Program-made: the position numbers and the translations under genes | Notes under the pieces: model-generated | The model's input: only the letters and a program-made list of their open reading frames with translations | What the model was told of the DNA's origin: nothing | The model's database searches: none | Shown here: one piece after another, positions 1 through 9,695 of the stretch | How the letters are laid out: every line of letters begins with the position of its first letter | How positions within the stretch are numbered: position 1 is the first letter of the stretch | Source of the DNA: Alicycliphilus denitrificans K601 | GTDB lineage: Bacteria; Pseudomonadota; Gammaproteobacteria; Burkholderiales; Burkholderiaceae_C | Assembly: GCF_000204645.1 (NCBI RefSeq) | Contig: NC_015422.1 | Location: 2,435,001 to 2,499,000, forward strand | Direction: 5' to 3' | DNA length: 64,000 bases

Positions 1-304
1 GAAGCCGAAGCAGGATACAGGGAAGCCGCAAGCCATCCAAAACGGTGAACTTGCTACGTACGACCAGTGTCCCGGCTTGCATGGTGTCCTGGATCGTCGC
101 CAGCCCTTCAAGGCATAGGCGCCTTCCATCCACGCAGAACACCGACTGATCGAAAGCGACCTTCGTGACTTCTGCTGCCGAGCGTGCATCAAATGCGCGT
201 ACGGAGAACCGAATTTCACCGGAAGGAAATACCGACCCCAGAACCTTCAGGGTATGCGCAATGATTCCAGGAAGCAGGTTCAGGCAGATCACTGAGGGTT
301 TCAT
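1..304 (-). CDS. Partial unknown gene, third in the lrgAB operon
   Basis: On the minus strand an ATG at 304-302 overlaps the TGA stop of lrgB (ATGA). The frame then stays open for 101 codons to the window edge, so the gene is cut off at its 3' end. The visible N-terminus begins MKPSVICLNLLPGIIAH and has no clear signal peptide or known motif. The 4-nt overlap is typical of translational coupling with lrgB and is the main evidence that the frame is real. I do not recognise the family. A chance open frame is possible in GC-rich DNA, but the overlap makes that less likely. Confidence 0.5.
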   Translation of the reverse strand, partial: MKPSVICLNLLPGIIAHTLKVLGSVFPSGEIRFSVRAFDARSAAEVTKVAFDQSVFCVDGRRLCLEGLATIQDTMQAGTLVVRSKFTVLDGLRLPCILLRL

Positions 305-996
305 AGCAGGCCCACGATCAGCGGAACCAGAAGGCTGGTGGCAATCGCATTGAGGCTCATGGCCAACGCTGCGAAGCCAATCGCTGTCTCGCCGATTTGG
401 AAGGCCCGGGCCGTGCCGATCGCGTGGGCGGCGGCTCCCAGCGCGAAGCCGCGCACCATGCCGCTGCGGACGCCGAGCAGGCCGAACAGTCCGCCTGAAA
501 GCACTGCCGCCGCGATCCCCGTCAATGCAACGGCCACGGCACTGAGCGACGCGGCGCCCCCCGTGCTTTCAGCGACTGGCATGGCCACCGGCATAGTGGC
601 CGACTTGGGGGCCAGCGACATCATCAGGGGCCAGTCGGCGTCCAGCAGCCAGGCAATCCCGATCGCCGAAACCACGGCTGTGACCGACCCCGCGAGCAGG
701 GCACCCATGACCGGCCACCAGATGCCTCGCAAGCGTCCCCACTGGCGGTAGAGCGGAAAAGCCAGCGCGACGGTCGCCGGTCCAGCGAGCCAGGAGAGCA
801 GTCCGGTTCCCTCCCGGTACACGCCATACGGGACGTCCATCGCCACTAGCAGGGCCACCACGGTAGCGGCACCCGTCAGAACGGGTAGCAGCAGGCCCCA
901 GCCGCTGCGCTGATATGCCCACAGCGCCACGGCATATGCCGCCACCGTCAGCAGCGTTGCGGCCAGGGCGATCGCGAAGGCCGACGGAGCGATCAT
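301..996 (-). CDS. lrgB: LrgB/CidB-family membrane protein
   Basis: A 231-residue, very hydrophobic protein with about six or seven membrane segments. It matches LrgB/CidB family size and contains the conserved stretch LAPKSATMPVAMPVAE followed by a glycine/alanine-rich segment and RGFALGAAAHAIGTARA. LrgB proteins act with LrgA in the inner membrane. They were described as murein hydrolase export modulators, and related pairs were later shown to move pyruvate or small acids (established for the family). The start overlaps the end of lrgA by 4 nt, so the two are one operon. The substrate here is not known. Confidence 0.9.
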   Translation of the reverse strand: MIAPSAFAIALAATLLTVAAYAVALWAYQRSGWGLLLPVLTGAATVVALLVAMDVPYGVYREGTGLLSWLAGPATVALAFPLYRQWGRLRGIWWPVMGALLAGSVTAVVSAIGIAWLLDADWPLMMSLAPKSATMPVAMPVAESTGGAASLSAVAVALTGIAAAVLSGGLFGLLGVRSGMVRGFALGAAAHAIGTARAFQIGETAIGFAALAMSLNAIATSLLVPLIVGLL

Positions 997-1394
997 CCTG
1001 CAGCTCCCTGGCGCTTCAATAGCTTCTGCAGGGTGAGGGCCGTGACCGCCAAGGTCAGTGCCGCGCCAGCCACACAGGCGACGACAAACGGCAGCCAGCC
1101 CGTTCTCAACGTCTGGAACTGCTCCATGACGCCAGCCACCGTAGGAATGAAGAACAGCATCATGTGCTTCAGGAGCGGCGTGCTTGCCGCTTCAACGGCG
1201 GCCACCAAGCGGCCGAAGCAGGCCAGCACCGCGAGCAGAAGCACCATGCCCACAATGGCTGGAGGTATCGGCAAGTGCAGCCATCGGACGAGCCTGCCGC
1301 CTGCAGACAGCAGCGCCGCCAGGACGACGAAGCCCAGCGAGAACTGCAATGTTCTGGAAGCCATCGCGCCTATGCGTAACTCTGTCCTGCTCAT
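993..1394 (-). CDS. lrgA: LrgA/CidA-family holin-like membrane protein
   Basis: A 133-residue protein with four predicted membrane segments and the family pattern LHLPIPPAIVGMVLLLAVL, the usual size for LrgA/CidA. It is the first gene of the minus-strand operon lrgA-lrgB-unknown and overlaps lrgB by 4 nt. An internal ATG eleven codons in (MASRTLQF) is an alternative start. LrgA proteins oligomerise in the inner membrane and work with LrgB (family knowledge). The divergent MocR-type regulator gene nearby is the likely controller (inference). Confidence 0.88.
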   Translation of the reverse strand: MSRTELRIGAMASRTLQFSLGFVVLAALLSAGGRLVRWLHLPIPPAIVGMVLLLAVLACFGRLVAAVEAASTPLLKHMMLFFIPTVAGVMEQFQTLRTGWLPFVVACVAGAALTLAVTALTLQKLLKRQGAAG

Positions 1395-1602
1395 ATCTCA
1401 GTCAACTCCTCGCGCTGGCCGAGGGTGCCCCCTTGGCCGCATAACACCAAACTTGCAGTGTGCCCGCGCAAACAGTGCGTATCAATGACCAGAATCGCCA
1501 GAGAAGACCATATCAGACGGTGTCAATATACTGCTGCGGATATCGTGTGGCGCTTGACCAGACCCGTTCTGCCACGGCGTTTCGTTGGAGGATCAACAGG
1601 AA
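1395..1602. promoter_or_regulatory. Divergent intergenic region, lrgA / mocR-like regulator
   Basis: About 200 nt separate lrgA (leftward) and the GntR/MocR gene (rightward), so both promoters must lie here. The segment around 1500-1560 is locally AT-richer, with a TATACT at about 1527. I could not assign a convincing -35/-10 pair or a direct-repeat operator of the kind MocR proteins often use. Confidence 0.4.
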
Positions 1603-3030
1603 GTGAAGCGCTACGAACAATTGGCGGGCGACATTGCGGAATCCATTGCCAACGGCACACTGCCGCCGGGGGCCCGGCTGCCATCCGTGCGCCAGACAAC
1701 AGCCAACCGAGGGGTCAGTCCTTCCACCGTATTCCAGGCCTACTACCTGCTTGAAGCTCGCGGCCTGATTCAGGCCAGGCCGCGCTCGGGCTACTACGTG
1801 GCTTCCGGCGCCGCCGGCGTGTCAGAGCCGGAGCCTTCTCGGCCCAGCGGCGAGCAGCAGGACGTGGAAGTTTCCGAACTGGTCTTCCAGGTTTTGGAGC
1901 ACATGCGTGACCGCGATCTGATTCCGCTGGGATCCGCCTTTCCCGATCCTTCGCTGTTTCCGCTCGATAAATTGGCGATGGCGCAAAGCAAGGCCATGCG
2001 TGGACTTGATCCGTGGCGCACGGTCGAGCATCTGTCGCCGGGCAATCCTGAATTGCGCCGCCAGATCACGCTGCGCTATCTGGCCACGGCCTTCGCCATC
2101 GACTCGAACGAACTGATCGTCACCAATGGGGCCATGGAGGCGCTGAACCTGAGCCTCGAAGTGACGACCCGGCCTGGCGACCTGGTGGCGGTCGAGTCCC
2201 CGACATTCTACGGTGCCTTGCAGGCTCTGGAGCGGCTCAACTTGCGTGCCATCGAAGTGCCCACCCATCCCCGCACCGGCGTGGACGTGCCTGTGCTGGC
2301 GACCATACTGGAGAGGCATCTCGTGAAGGCATGCTGGTTCATGCCCAATTTCCAGAACCCGCTGGGCAGCCTGATGCCCGATGAGGCCAAGCAGGCGCTG
2401 GTGCAGTTGCTGGCAGAGCGGCAGATCCCGTTGATCGAGGATGACGTATACGGCGACCTGTATTTCGGGACGCACAAACCCCGGCCCGCCAAGGCGTGGG
2501 ATACCCAGGGACTGGTGCTGCATTGCAGCTCGTTTTCCAAAACGCTGGCGCCCGGCTACCGCATTGGCTGGGTGGCGGCCGGCCGCTTTGCCGAGGCCAT
2601 TGCCCGCCGCAAACTGATGAGTTCGCTCGCTGCCGCCGTGCCTTCGCAAGAAGCGCTGTCGCGCTATCTTCAGCAAGGCGGCTACGACCGGCATCTGCGG
2701 CGACTGCGGCTCACCTTGCTGGGCAATCGGGCCGCCGCGCTGCGATCCATCGCCAAGCACTTTCCCGCAGGAACGCGGGCCTCGCCACCTGAAGGAGGGT
2801 ACTTTCTGTGGATCGAGCTGCCGTTGGGCGTCGATGCTCTGGCGTTGCACTGGCTGGCCCTAGCGAACCACGTCAGCAGTGCGCCGGGCCATCTTTTTTC
2901 TGCGGATCATCGGTTCCGCCGCCATCTGCGCATCAACTTCGGACAGGCCGACTCTTCGGAACTCGAGATGGCCCTCAAACTCCTGGGGAAGCTCGCAGGA
3001 TCGCTGGTGCAGCGCACACCGCGCTCCTGA
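1603..3030 (+). CDS. GntR/MocR-family regulator with aminotransferase-like domain
   Basis: A two-domain regulator of about 475 residues. The N-terminal winged helix-turn-helix of the GntR type contains GARLPSVRQTTANRGVSPST. It is followed by a fold-type I aminotransferase-like domain with the PLP-lysine region SSFSKTLAPGYRIGW. MocR proteins bind PLP or an amino compound and control a neighbouring, often divergent, operon (family knowledge); here that would be lrgAB. I chose the GTG at 1603 because GGAGGA at 1587-1592 sits 10 nt upstream. A TTG at 1585 gives six more residues but has no Shine-Dalgarno sequence. Confidence 0.85.
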   Translation: MKRYEQLAGDIAESIANGTLPPGARLPSVRQTTANRGVSPSTVFQAYYLLEARGLIQARPRSGYYVASGAAGVSEPEPSRPSGEQQDVEVSELVFQVLEHMRDRDLIPLGSAFPDPSLFPLDKLAMAQSKAMRGLDPWRTVEHLSPGNPELRRQITLRYLATAFAIDSNELIVTNGAMEALNLSLEVTTRPGDLVAVESPTFYGALQALERLNLRAIEVPTHPRTGVDVPVLATILERHLVKACWFMPNFQNPLGSLMPDEAKQALVQLLAERQIPLIEDDVYGDLYFGTHKPRPAKAWDTQGLVLHCSSFSKTLAPGYRIGWVAAGRFAEAIARRKLMSSLAAAVPSQEALSRYLQQGGYDRHLRRLRLTLLGNRAAALRSIAKHFPAGTRASPPEGGYFLWIELPLGVDALALHWLALANHVSSAPGHLFSADHRFRRHLRINFGQADSSELEMALKLLGKLAGSLVQRTPRS

Positions 3031-3118
3031 GTCTGGCCCTGGCGATTCGAGTGTTCGATCGGATTTGGCAAAGTTACGCGCCTGGCGCAGAAGGTATTTT
3101 TGTGACGGTGGCGCGCTG

Positions 3119-3820
3119 CTACCGGCGCATGGTACCGGCGTCCTGTCCGAACAGCACCTTCTTCGCCGCCTCGTCCACCGTGGGCGCGGTGTTGATGGTC
3201 TGCGCGAGCGCGTAGGCGCGTTCGGTGGCGGGGCGCGCGCGGATGCGCTCGAACCAGGCCTGGAGGTGGGGGAAGTCCGTCAGGTCCTGGCGCTGGCGCT
3301 CGTGCGGCACGATCCAGGGGTAGCAGGCCATGTCGGCGATGGAGTATTCGCCCGCGATGTAGTCGCGGCCGCCCGCCAGGTGTTTGTCGAGCACGCCGTA
3401 CAGGCGCGCGGTTTCCTTCACGTAGCGGTCGATGGCGTAGGGGATCTGCTCGGGCGCGTACTGGCCAAAGTGGTGGTTCTGCCCGGCCATGGGGCCCAGG
3501 CCCCCCATCTGCCAGAACAGCCACTGCAGCGCCTCGTTGCGCCCGCGCAGGTCCTGCGGGATGAAGCGGCCGGTCTTGTCGGCCAGGTACAGCAGGATGG
3601 CGCCCGATTCGAAGATTGACAGCGGCGCGCCGCCGTCGGCCGGCGCCTGATCCACTATGGCGGGGATGCGGTTGTTGGGCGCGATGCGCAGGAACTCGGG
3701 CGCGAACTGCTCGCCGCGGCCGATGTTCACCGGGTGGATGCGGTAGGGCAGGCCCGCTTCCTCCAGGAACAGCGTGATCTTGTGGCCGTTGGGCGTGGTC
3801 CAGTAGTACAGGTCGATCAT
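3119..3820 (-). CDS. Glutathione S-transferase, YfcG/YghU-like
   Basis: A 233-residue protein with the thioredoxin-like N-terminal GST domain (DLYYWTTPNGHKITLFLEE, with VPAI-type cis-proline region NNRIPAIVD and ESGAIL) and an all-helical C-terminal domain ending near ADMACYPWI. The TPNGHK segment resembles the E. coli YfcG/YghU disulfide-bond oxidoreductase group rather than classical detoxifying GSTs. The longer open frame to 4048 is not used: the ATG at 3820 begins the conserved domain, and the extra upstream sequence is antisense to the next gene and to a repeat. It is a cytoplasmic glutathione-dependent oxidoreductase; its substrate is unknown. Confidence 0.88.
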   Translation of the reverse strand: MIDLYYWTTPNGHKITLFLEEAGLPYRIHPVNIGRGEQFAPEFLRIAPNNRIPAIVDQAPADGGAPLSIFESGAILLYLADKTGRFIPQDLRGRNEALQWLFWQMGGLGPMAGQNHHFGQYAPEQIPYAIDRYVKETARLYGVLDKHLAGGRDYIAGEYSIADMACYPWIVPHERQRQDLTDFPHLQAWFERIRARPATERAYALAQTINTAPTVDEAAKKVLFGQDAGTMRR

Positions 3821-3834
3821 GGGGTGCTCACGAA

Positions 3835-3890
3835 AAAATAGCTGCCAGCGCTTGTCTGACAGGCACTGAATGCCGATTTGGCTTGAAAAT
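3835..3890 (+). repeat. Dispersed hairpin repeat, copy A
   Basis: Core ATAGCTGCCAGCGCTT, then an imperfect hairpin arm (GACAGGCACT) and the AT-rich tail seen in other copies. It lies between the GST gene and the stop codon of the HerA-like gene, directly abutting that stop. Confidence 0.8.
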
Positions 3891-5396
3891 CTACCGCTTC
3901 CTGCCGCCCAGGATGCCGCCCAGCACGCCGCGCAGGATCTCCCTGCCCAGGCTGGTGCCCATGGTGCGCACGGCGGACTTGGCCATGGTCTGCACCAGGC
4001 CGTCCTTCTTGCCGCCGCGCGGGCCGGTGCTGCCGAACAGTACGTCATTGAGGCCGTCCATCAGCCCACCGTTCTGTGCGCCGGCATTGCCCTGGGCAGC
4101 GGCCGCGTTGGTGGCCGCGGCATCGGCGCGGCCGCGCAGCTTCTCGTAGGCCGATTCGCGGTCCACGGCCTGGTCGTAGGCGCCAGCGACGAGCGAGCCC
4201 GCGATCAGCGCGCGCCGCTGGCCGTCGGTGATGGGGCCGATCTGGCTGCCCGGCGGCAGCACGTAGACGCGCTCGGTCTCGCTGGGGCGGCCCTTGGGGT
4301 CCAGGAAGCTCACGAGCGCCTCGCCCACGGCCAGCTCGGTGATGGCGGCCTCGATGTCCAGGCCCGCCTTGGGGCGCATGGTGGTGGCCGTGGCCTTCAC
4401 GGCCTTCTGGTCGCGCGGGGTGAAGGCGCGCAGCGCGTGCTGCACGCGGTTGCCCAACTGGCCCAGAACGCTGTCGGGAATGTCCAGCGGGTTCTGCGTC
4501 ACGAAGTACACGCCCACGCCCTTGGAGCGCACCAGGCGCACCACGAGCTCGATGCGCTCGACGAGCACCTTGGGCGCCTCGTTGAACAGCAGGTGGGCCT
4601 CGTCGAAGAAGAACACCAGCTTCGGCTGCTCGGGGTCGCCGATCTCGGGCAGCTGCTCGAACAGGTCCGACAGCATCCACAGCAGGAAGGTGGCGTATAG
4701 GCGGGGCGAGTTCATGAGCTTGTCGGCCGCCAAGATGTTGACCACGCCCTTGCCGTCCACGGTCTGCATGAAGTCCTGGATGTTGAGCATGGGCTCGCCG
4801 AAGAACCTGTCGCCGCCCTGCGTCTCGATCTGCAGCAGGCCGCGCTGTATGGCGCCCACGCTGGCGCTGCTGATGTTGCCGTACTCGGTGGTGAAGTCCT
4901 TGGCGTTGTCGCCCACGTGCTGGAGCATGGCGCGCAGGTCCTTCAGGTCCAGCAGCAGCAGGCCATTGTCGTCGGCGATCTTGAACACCAGGTTGAGCAC
5001 GCCCAGCTGCGTCTCGTTCAGGTTCAGCATGCGCCCGAGCAGCAGCGGCCCCATGTCGGAGACGGTGGCGCGCACGGGGTGGCCCTGCTCGCCGAACACG
5101 TCCCATAGCGTGGTGGGGCAGGCCACGGGCTCGGGCGTCGCCAAGCCGCGGTCGGCCAGCGTCTTGGCGAGCTTGTCGCCTATGCTGCCCTTCTGGCTGA
5201 TGCCGGTGAGGTCGCCCTTCACGTCGGCCATGAACACGGGCACGCCGATGCGAGAGAACTGCTCGGCCAGGGTCTGCAGCGTCACCGTCTTGCCCGTGCC
5301 GGTGGCGCCGGTGATCAGGCCATGGCGGTTGGCCAGGCCCGGCAGCAGGTGGCATTGGGTGGAGTCGCGCTGTGCGATCAGGAGTGGTTCGGCCAT
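3891..5396 (-). CDS. yjgR: HerA-like ATPase of the YjgR/DUF853 family
   Basis: A 501-residue P-loop protein. Walker A is [12 protein letters not shown] near residue 30 and Walker B is [12 protein letters not shown] near residue 265, in the HerA/FtsK-like fold of the DUF853 family. Family members are annotated as putative helicases or ATPases; no specific process is established. The C-terminus is basic and glycine-rich ([12 protein letters not shown]). Its 3' end abuts repeat copy A. It is transcribed divergently from yebC, with about 70 nt between the two starts. Confidence 0.88.
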   Translation of the reverse strand: MAEPLLIAQRDSTQCHLLPGLANRHGLITGATGTGKTVTLQTLAEQFSRIGVPVFMADVKGDLTGISQKGSIGDKLAKTLADRGLATPEPVACPTTLWDVFGEQGHPVRATVSDMGPLLLGRMLNLNETQLGVLNLVFKIADDNGLLLLDLKDLRAMLQHVGDNAKDFTTEYGNISSASVGAIQRGLLQIETQGGDRFFGEPMLNIQDFMQTVDGKGVVNILAADKLMNSPRLYATFLLWMLSDLFEQLPEIGDPEQPKLVFFFDEAHLLFNEAPKVLVERIELVVRLVRSKGVGVYFVTQNPLDIPDSVLGQLGNRVQHALRAFTPRDQKAVKATATTMRPKAGLDIEAAITELAVGEALVSFLDPKGRPSETERVYVLPPGSQIGPITDGQRRALIAGSLVAGAYDQAVDRESAYEKLRGRADAAATNAAAAQGNAGAQNGGLMDGLNDVLFGSTGPRGGKKDGLVQTMAKSAVRTMGTSLGREILRGVLGGILGGRKR

Positions 5397-5468
5397 GGCA
5401 ATCCTGTGGATGGGTGAGTCAAAAGTAAAATCCCGGCCGCAAGATTAAATCAATCAAAGGACTCTGCA

Positions 5469-6188
5469 GTGGCAGGACACAGCAAATGGGCCAACATCCA
5501 GCACCGCAAGGGGCGCCAGGATGAAAAGCGCGGAAAAATCTGGACCCGCATCATTCGTGAAATCACGGTTGCCGCCCGCCAGGGCGGGGGCGACCCGGCG
5601 GCCAACCCGCGCCTGCGCCTGGCCATCGACAAGGCCAAGGCCGCCAACATGCCGGCTGACCGGATCAAGTACAACATCGACAAGGCCTCGGGCACCCTCG
5701 AAGGCATCAACTACGAGGAAATCCGCTACGAAGGCTACGGCATCGGCGGCGCCGCGATCATCGTGGACACCATGACCGACAACCGCGTGCGCACCGTGGC
5801 CGAGGTGCGCCACGCCTTCAGCAAGTACGGCGGCAACATGGGCACCGAGGGCTCGGTGGCCTTCCAGTTCAAGCACGCGGGCCAGCTCATCTTCGCCCCC
5901 GGCACCAGCGAGGACAAGGTGATGGAGGTGGCGCTGGAAGCCGGCGCCGAGGACGTGGTCACCGACGACGACGGCGCCATCGAGGTGCTGACCGCCCCCG
6001 GCGACTTCGAGGCCGTGAAGAACGCGCTGGAGGCCCGGGGCCTGAAGGCCGAGGTGGCCGAGGTGACCATGCGCCCCGAGAACACCGTCGCCCTCGAAGG
6101 CGATGACGCCGCGCGCATGCAGAAGCTCCTGGACGTGATCGAGGACCTCGACGACGTGCAAGAGGTCTATCACAACGCAGAACTATGA
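5469..6188 (+). CDS. yebC: YebC/PmpR-family protein (TACO1 family)
   Basis: A 239-residue protein of standard family length. It starts at a GTG with the invariant opening [17 protein letters not shown], and the domain structure is kept throughout. YebC-family proteins were long called transcriptional regulators. Recent work on the family supports a role in translation of difficult sequences such as polyproline (established knowledge). The last 4 nt overlap the start of purD (ATGA), so it leads the housekeeping operon yebC-purD-hemF. No truncation is seen. Confidence 0.95.
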   Translation: MAGHSKWANIQHRKGRQDEKRGKIWTRIIREITVAARQGGGDPAANPRLRLAIDKAKAANMPADRIKYNIDKASGTLEGINYEEIRYEGYGIGGAAIIVDTMTDNRVRTVAEVRHAFSKYGGNMGTEGSVAFQFKHAGQLIFAPGTSEDKVMEVALEAGAEDVVTDDDGAIEVLTAPGDFEAVKNALEARGLKAEVAEVTMRPENTVALEGDDAARMQKLLDVIEDLDDVQEVYHNAEL

Positions 6189-7471
6189 AGATCCTGGTCA
6201 TTGGCGGCGGCGGCCGGGAACACGCACTGGCCTGGAAGCTCAGCCAGTCCCCCCGGACCACCAAGGTCTACGTGGCGCCGGGCAACGGCGGCACGGCCCT
6301 GTCGCCCAGGTACGAGAACCTGCCCATCACCGACGTGGTGGCGCTGCGCGAATGGGCGCAGGCCAACAAGATCGGCTTGACCGTGGTCGGCCCCGAGGCA
6401 CCGCTGGCCGCGGGCGTGGTGGACGAGTTCCGCGCGCACGGCCTGCGCATCTTCGGCCCCACGAAGGCCGCCGCGCAGCTGGAGAGCTCCAAGGCCTTCT
6501 CCAAGGCCTTCATGCGCCGCCATGGCATCCCCACGGCGGACTACGACACCTTCACCGACCCGGCCGCGGCCCATGCCTTCGTGGACCGCCTGGGCGCGCC
6601 CATCGTCGTCAAGGCCGACGGCCTGGCCGCCGGTAAGGGCGTGGTGGTGGCGATGACGCTGCAGGAGGCCCACGATGCCGTGGACTTCATGTTGGTGGAC
6701 AACAAGTACGGCGTGACGCACAACGAAGGCGGCGCGCGCGTGGTGATCGAGGAGTTCCTCGAGGGCGAGGAAGCCTCCTTCATCGTGCTGTGCGACGGCA
6801 AGAACGTGCTGGCCCTGGCCACCAGCCAGGACCACAAGCGCCTGAAGGACGGCGACCAGGGCCCGAACACGGGTGGCATGGGCGCCTACTCGCCCGCGCC
6901 GGTGGTCACGGCCGACGTGCACGCGCGCGCCATGCGCGAGGTCATCCTGCCCACCGTGCGCGGCATGGAGAAGGACGGCATCCCCTACACGGGTTTCCTG
7001 TACGCCGGCCTGATGATCGACGCCACGGGCCACCCCAAGACGCTGGAGTTCAACTGCCGCATGGGCGACCCCGAGACCCAGCCCATCCTGATGCGCCTGA
7101 AAAGCGACCTCGTCGAGGTGCTGGGCGCGGCCGTGGACGGCAGGCTCGACCAGGTCGAGCTGCAATGGGACCGCCGCACGGCGCTGGGCGTGGTCATGGC
7201 CGCGCACGGCTACCCCGACAGCCCGCGCAAGGGCGATGCGATCACCGGCCTGCCCCAGGACGAGGACGACGCCATGGTGTTCCATGCCGGCACGCAGCTC
7301 GGCGATGACGGCGTGGTGCGCACCAGCGGCGGGCGCGTGCTGTGCGTGACGGCCCTGGCCGACAACGTGAAACAGGCGCAACAGCGCGTGTACGACGTGG
7401 CGCGCGGCATCTACTTCGACGGCGCGCAGTACCGCCGCGACATCGGCCACCGCGCCGTGAAGGGCGGCTGA
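6185..7471 (+). CDS. purD: Phosphoribosylamine-glycine ligase (GAR synthetase)
   Basis: A 428-residue ATP-grasp enzyme that joins phosphoribosylamine and glycine to make GAR, the second step of purine synthesis. It begins [18 protein letters not shown], the N-domain nucleotide-like motif. It contains the ATP-grasp segment [15 protein letters not shown] and the signature [11 protein letters not shown]. Length is normal. It overlaps yebC by 4 nt and hemF by 1 nt, suggesting co-transcription and coupled translation. Confidence 0.97.
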   Translation: MKILVIGGGGREHALAWKLSQSPRTTKVYVAPGNGGTALSPRYENLPITDVVALREWAQANKIGLTVVGPEAPLAAGVVDEFRAHGLRIFGPTKAAAQLESSKAFSKAFMRRHGIPTADYDTFTDPAAAHAFVDRLGAPIVVKADGLAAGKGVVVAMTLQEAHDAVDFMLVDNKYGVTHNEGGARVVIEEFLEGEEASFIVLCDGKNVLALATSQDHKRLKDGDQGPNTGGMGAYSPAPVVTADVHARAMREVILPTVRGMEKDGIPYTGFLYAGLMIDATGHPKTLEFNCRMGDPETQPILMRLKSDLVEVLGAAVDGRLDQVELQWDRRTALGVVMAAHGYPDSPRKGDAITGLPQDEDDAMVFHAGTQLGDDGVVRTSGGRVLCVTALADNVKQAQQRVYDVARGIYFDGAQYRRDIGHRAVKGG

Positions 7472-8397
7472 TGGCGCAGGCACTCAACCCCGCCGCCACC
7501 GCGGCCCGGGTGCGCGGCTATCTCGAAGGCCTGCAGGCGCGCATCACCGGCGCGCTGGAAGAGGTCGAAGGCGAGGGCGGCGCGCGTTTTCGATCCGACG
7601 CCTGGCGGCGCGAGGCCGGCTCGCCCCTGCAGGGCGACGGCATCACGCGCATCCTGGAGGGCGGGCGCGTGTTCGAGCGCGCCGGCTGCGGCTTCAGCCA
7701 CGTGAGCGGCCCGCAGCTGCCGCCCTCGGCCACGCAGCACCGGCCCGAACTGGCCGGTGCGCCGTTCGAGGCCATGGGCGTGTCGCTCGTCTTCCACCCG
7801 CGCAACCCCTACGTGCCCACCGTGCACATGAACGTGCGCATGATCGCCGCGGGGGATGCCTGCTGGTTCGGCGGCGGCATGGACCTGACGCCGTACTACG
7901 GGTTCGAGGAGGACGCGGTGCACTTCCACCGCGCCTGCCGCGACGCCCTGGCACCCTTCGGCGAAGGCCAGTACCCGCGCTTCAAGACCTGGTGCGACGA
8001 ATACTTCTTCCTCAAGCACCGGGGCGAGCAGCGTGGCGTGGGCGGCATCTTCTTCGACGACTTCTCCGAGCTCGGCTTCGAGCAGAGCCTGGCCATGACG
8101 CAGAGCGTGGGCGACGCCTTCCTCGGCGCCTACCTGCCCATCGTGCAGCGGCGCATGGACATGCCCTGGGGCGAGCGCGAGCGCGACTTCCAGCTCTACC
8201 GCCGCGGGCGCTACGTGGAATTCAACCTCGTCTGGGACCGGGGCACGCACTTCGGCCTGCAGTCGGGCGGGCGCACCGAGTCCATCCTGCTGTCTATGCC
8301 GCCGCTGGCCGCGTGGAGCTACCAGCGCGAGAGCGAGCCCGGCTCGCCCGAGGCCGAGCTCACCGCGCGCTTCCTGCAGCGCCGCGACTGGGTTTGA
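7471..8397 (+). CDS. hemF: Oxygen-dependent coproporphyrinogen III oxidase
   Basis: A 308-residue enzyme converting coproporphyrinogen III to protoporphyrinogen IX with O2, in heme synthesis. The motifs [22 protein letters not shown] and GVGGIFFDD are all present. I chose the ATG at 7471, which overlaps the purD stop (TGATG). A longer frame from 7342 would run inside purD. It is the only coproporphyrinogen oxidase in the window; a denitrifier would be expected to have the anaerobic HemN elsewhere. In related bacteria nadD usually follows, but here repeat copy B and then rsfS follow. Confidence 0.96.
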   Translation: MAQALNPAATAARVRGYLEGLQARITGALEEVEGEGGARFRSDAWRREAGSPLQGDGITRILEGGRVFERAGCGFSHVSGPQLPPSATQHRPELAGAPFEAMGVSLVFHPRNPYVPTVHMNVRMIAAGDACWFGGGMDLTPYYGFEEDAVHFHRACRDALAPFGEGQYPRFKTWCDEYFFLKHRGEQRGVGGIFFDDFSELGFEQSLAMTQSVGDAFLGAYLPIVQRRMDMPWGERERDFQLYRRGRYVEFNLVWDRGTHFGLQSGGRTESILLSMPPLAAWSYQRESEPGSPEAELTARFLQRRDWV

Positions 8398-8408
8398 TAC
8401 TCTTGTTT

Positions 8409-8460
8409 CGATAGCTGCCAGCGCTTATCCTGTAAGCGCCAGAGCCCAATTTCATTCACA
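8409..8460 (+). repeat. Dispersed hairpin repeat, copy B
   Basis: Core GATAGCTGCCAGCGCTTA, a short loop, the complementary arm TAAGCGCC and then the AGAGCCCAATTT tail. This is one of the clearest hairpin-forming copies. It occupies the short gap between the hemF stop and rsfS. Confidence 0.85.
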
Positions 8461-8480
8461 TACACACTGAAGACCGCCCG

Positions 8481-9161
8481 ATGACCACCACCAGCAAATC
8501 GGAATCCGCCGCCAAGAAAGACGTCACCAAGCTCCAGCGCGCCATCGTCGATGGACTGGAGGACGTCAAGGCGCAAGACATCCAGGTCTTCAACACCGAG
8601 TACCTCTCGCCGCTGTTCGAGCGCGTGATCGTCGCCACCGGCGGCTCCAACCGCCAGACCAAGGCGCTGGCTTCCAGCGTGCGCGACGCCGTGCGCGAGG
8701 CGGGCTTCCCCAAGCCGCGCACCGAGGGCGAGGACAATGGCGAGTGGATCATCGTGGACTGCGGCCAGGCCGTGGCCCACATCATGCAGCCCGCCATCCG
8801 CCAGTACTACCGCCTGGAGGAGATCTGGGGCGAGAAGCCCGTGCGCATGAAGCTCGGCGCGGCCAAGCCGCGCAAGATCACGGCGTCGGAGGACGCGAGC
8901 GCCGCCCCGGCAAAGAAGGCCGCCGCGAAAAAGGCGCCCGCAAAGACGGCGCCTGCCAAGGCGGCGGCCAAGGCCCCTGCAGCCAAGAAGGCCGCACCCG
9001 CCGCAAAGAAGCCGGCTGCGAAGAAGCCGGCCGCCAAGAAGGCAGCCGTGAAGACCGTGGTTGTCAACAAGCCCGTGGCGAAGAAGGCTACGGCCAAGGC
9101 GCCCGCGAAGAAGGCAGCCGCGAAAGCGCCCGCGCGCAAGGCCCCGGCGCGCAAGGGCTGA
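8481..9161 (+). CDS. rsfS: Ribosomal silencing factor RsfS with long Lys/Ala tail
   Basis: Residues about 14-125 form the RsfS/Iojap domain ([18 protein letters not shown] through GEWIIVDCG and YYRLEEIW). This domain binds ribosomal protein uL14 and blocks subunit joining in starvation (family knowledge). Unlike the usual protein of roughly 105-130 residues, this one has 226. Residues about 132-226 are a histone-H1-like tail of AAKK, PAKK and APAKK units, strongly basic and low complexity. The gene overlaps rlmH by 1 nt. The tail may add RNA or ribosome affinity (inference). Confidence 0.93.
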   Translation: MTTTSKSESAAKKDVTKLQRAIVDGLEDVKAQDIQVFNTEYLSPLFERVIVATGGSNRQTKALASSVRDAVREAGFPKPRTEGEDNGEWIIVDCGQAVAHIMQPAIRQYYRLEEIWGEKPVRMKLGAAKPRKITASEDASAAPAKKAAAKKAPAKTAPAKAAAKAPAAKKAAPAAKKPAAKKPAAKKAAVKTVVVNKPVAKKATAKAPAKKAAAKAPARKAPARKG

Positions 9162-9628
9162 TGAAGCTGCTCATCGTCGCCGTGGGCCAGCGCGTGCCCG
9201 ACTGGGCCGCGAGCGCCTACGAGGACTATGCCAAGCGCTTTCCGCCCGAGCTCAAGGTCGAGTTCAAGGCGGTCAAGACCGAGCCGCGCGGCTCCAAGAC
9301 CCTGGAGACGCTGTATGCCGCCGAGCGCGAGCGCATCGAGGCCGCCATCCCGCGCGGCGCGCGCGTGGTGGCGCTGGACGAACGCGGCACCAGCCTGACC
9401 ACCAAGGCACTGGCCGAGCGCCTCAAGGGCTGGCAGCTGGCCGGCGACGACGTGGCCCTGGTCATCGGCGGGCCCGACGGGCTCGACCCCGCGTTCCGCC
9501 AGGCCGCGCACGAGCGCATACGCCTGTCGGACCTGACGCTGCCGCACGCCATGGTGCGCGTGCTGCTCATAGAGCAGCTGTACCGCGCCTGGTCGGTGAA
9601 CGCGGGCCATCCCTATCACCGGGAATGA
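9161..9628 (+). CDS. rlmH: 23S rRNA pseudouridine-1915 N3-methyltransferase
   Basis: A 155-residue SPOUT-fold methyltransferase that modifies position 1915 in helix 69 of 23S rRNA. Seen motifs are the start [14 protein letters not shown], the SAM-binding [10 protein letters not shown] and the C-terminal knot [20 protein letters not shown]. Length matches the family. The ATG at 9161 overlaps the rsfS stop (TGATG), so the upstream extension of the open frame is not needed. Repeat copy C follows directly after the stop. Confidence 0.96.
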   Translation: MKLLIVAVGQRVPDWAASAYEDYAKRFPPELKVEFKAVKTEPRGSKTLETLYAAERERIEAAIPRGARVVALDERGTSLTTKALAERLKGWQLAGDDVALVIGGPDGLDPAFRQAAHERIRLSDLTLPHAMVRVLLIEQLYRAWSVNAGHPYHRE

Positions 9629-9636
9629 TATTTTTT

Positions 9637-9690
9637 GATAGCTGCCGACGCTTGCCGGACGGGCATCAAGGCCCGATTTTCCCAAAATAG
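9637..9690 (+). repeat. Dispersed hairpin repeat, copy C
   Basis: Core GATAGCTGCCGACGCTTGCC, a diverged hairpin arm, and the tail AGGCCCGATTTTCCCAAAAT. It fills the gap between rlmH and maf. Confidence 0.75.
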
Positions 9691-9695
9691 CTGCA

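Noticed and set aside
8876..9161. Lys/Ala repeats as a tandem DNA repeat or separate gene
   Set aside because: They are in frame with the RsfS domain and read through to its stop, so they are a protein tail.
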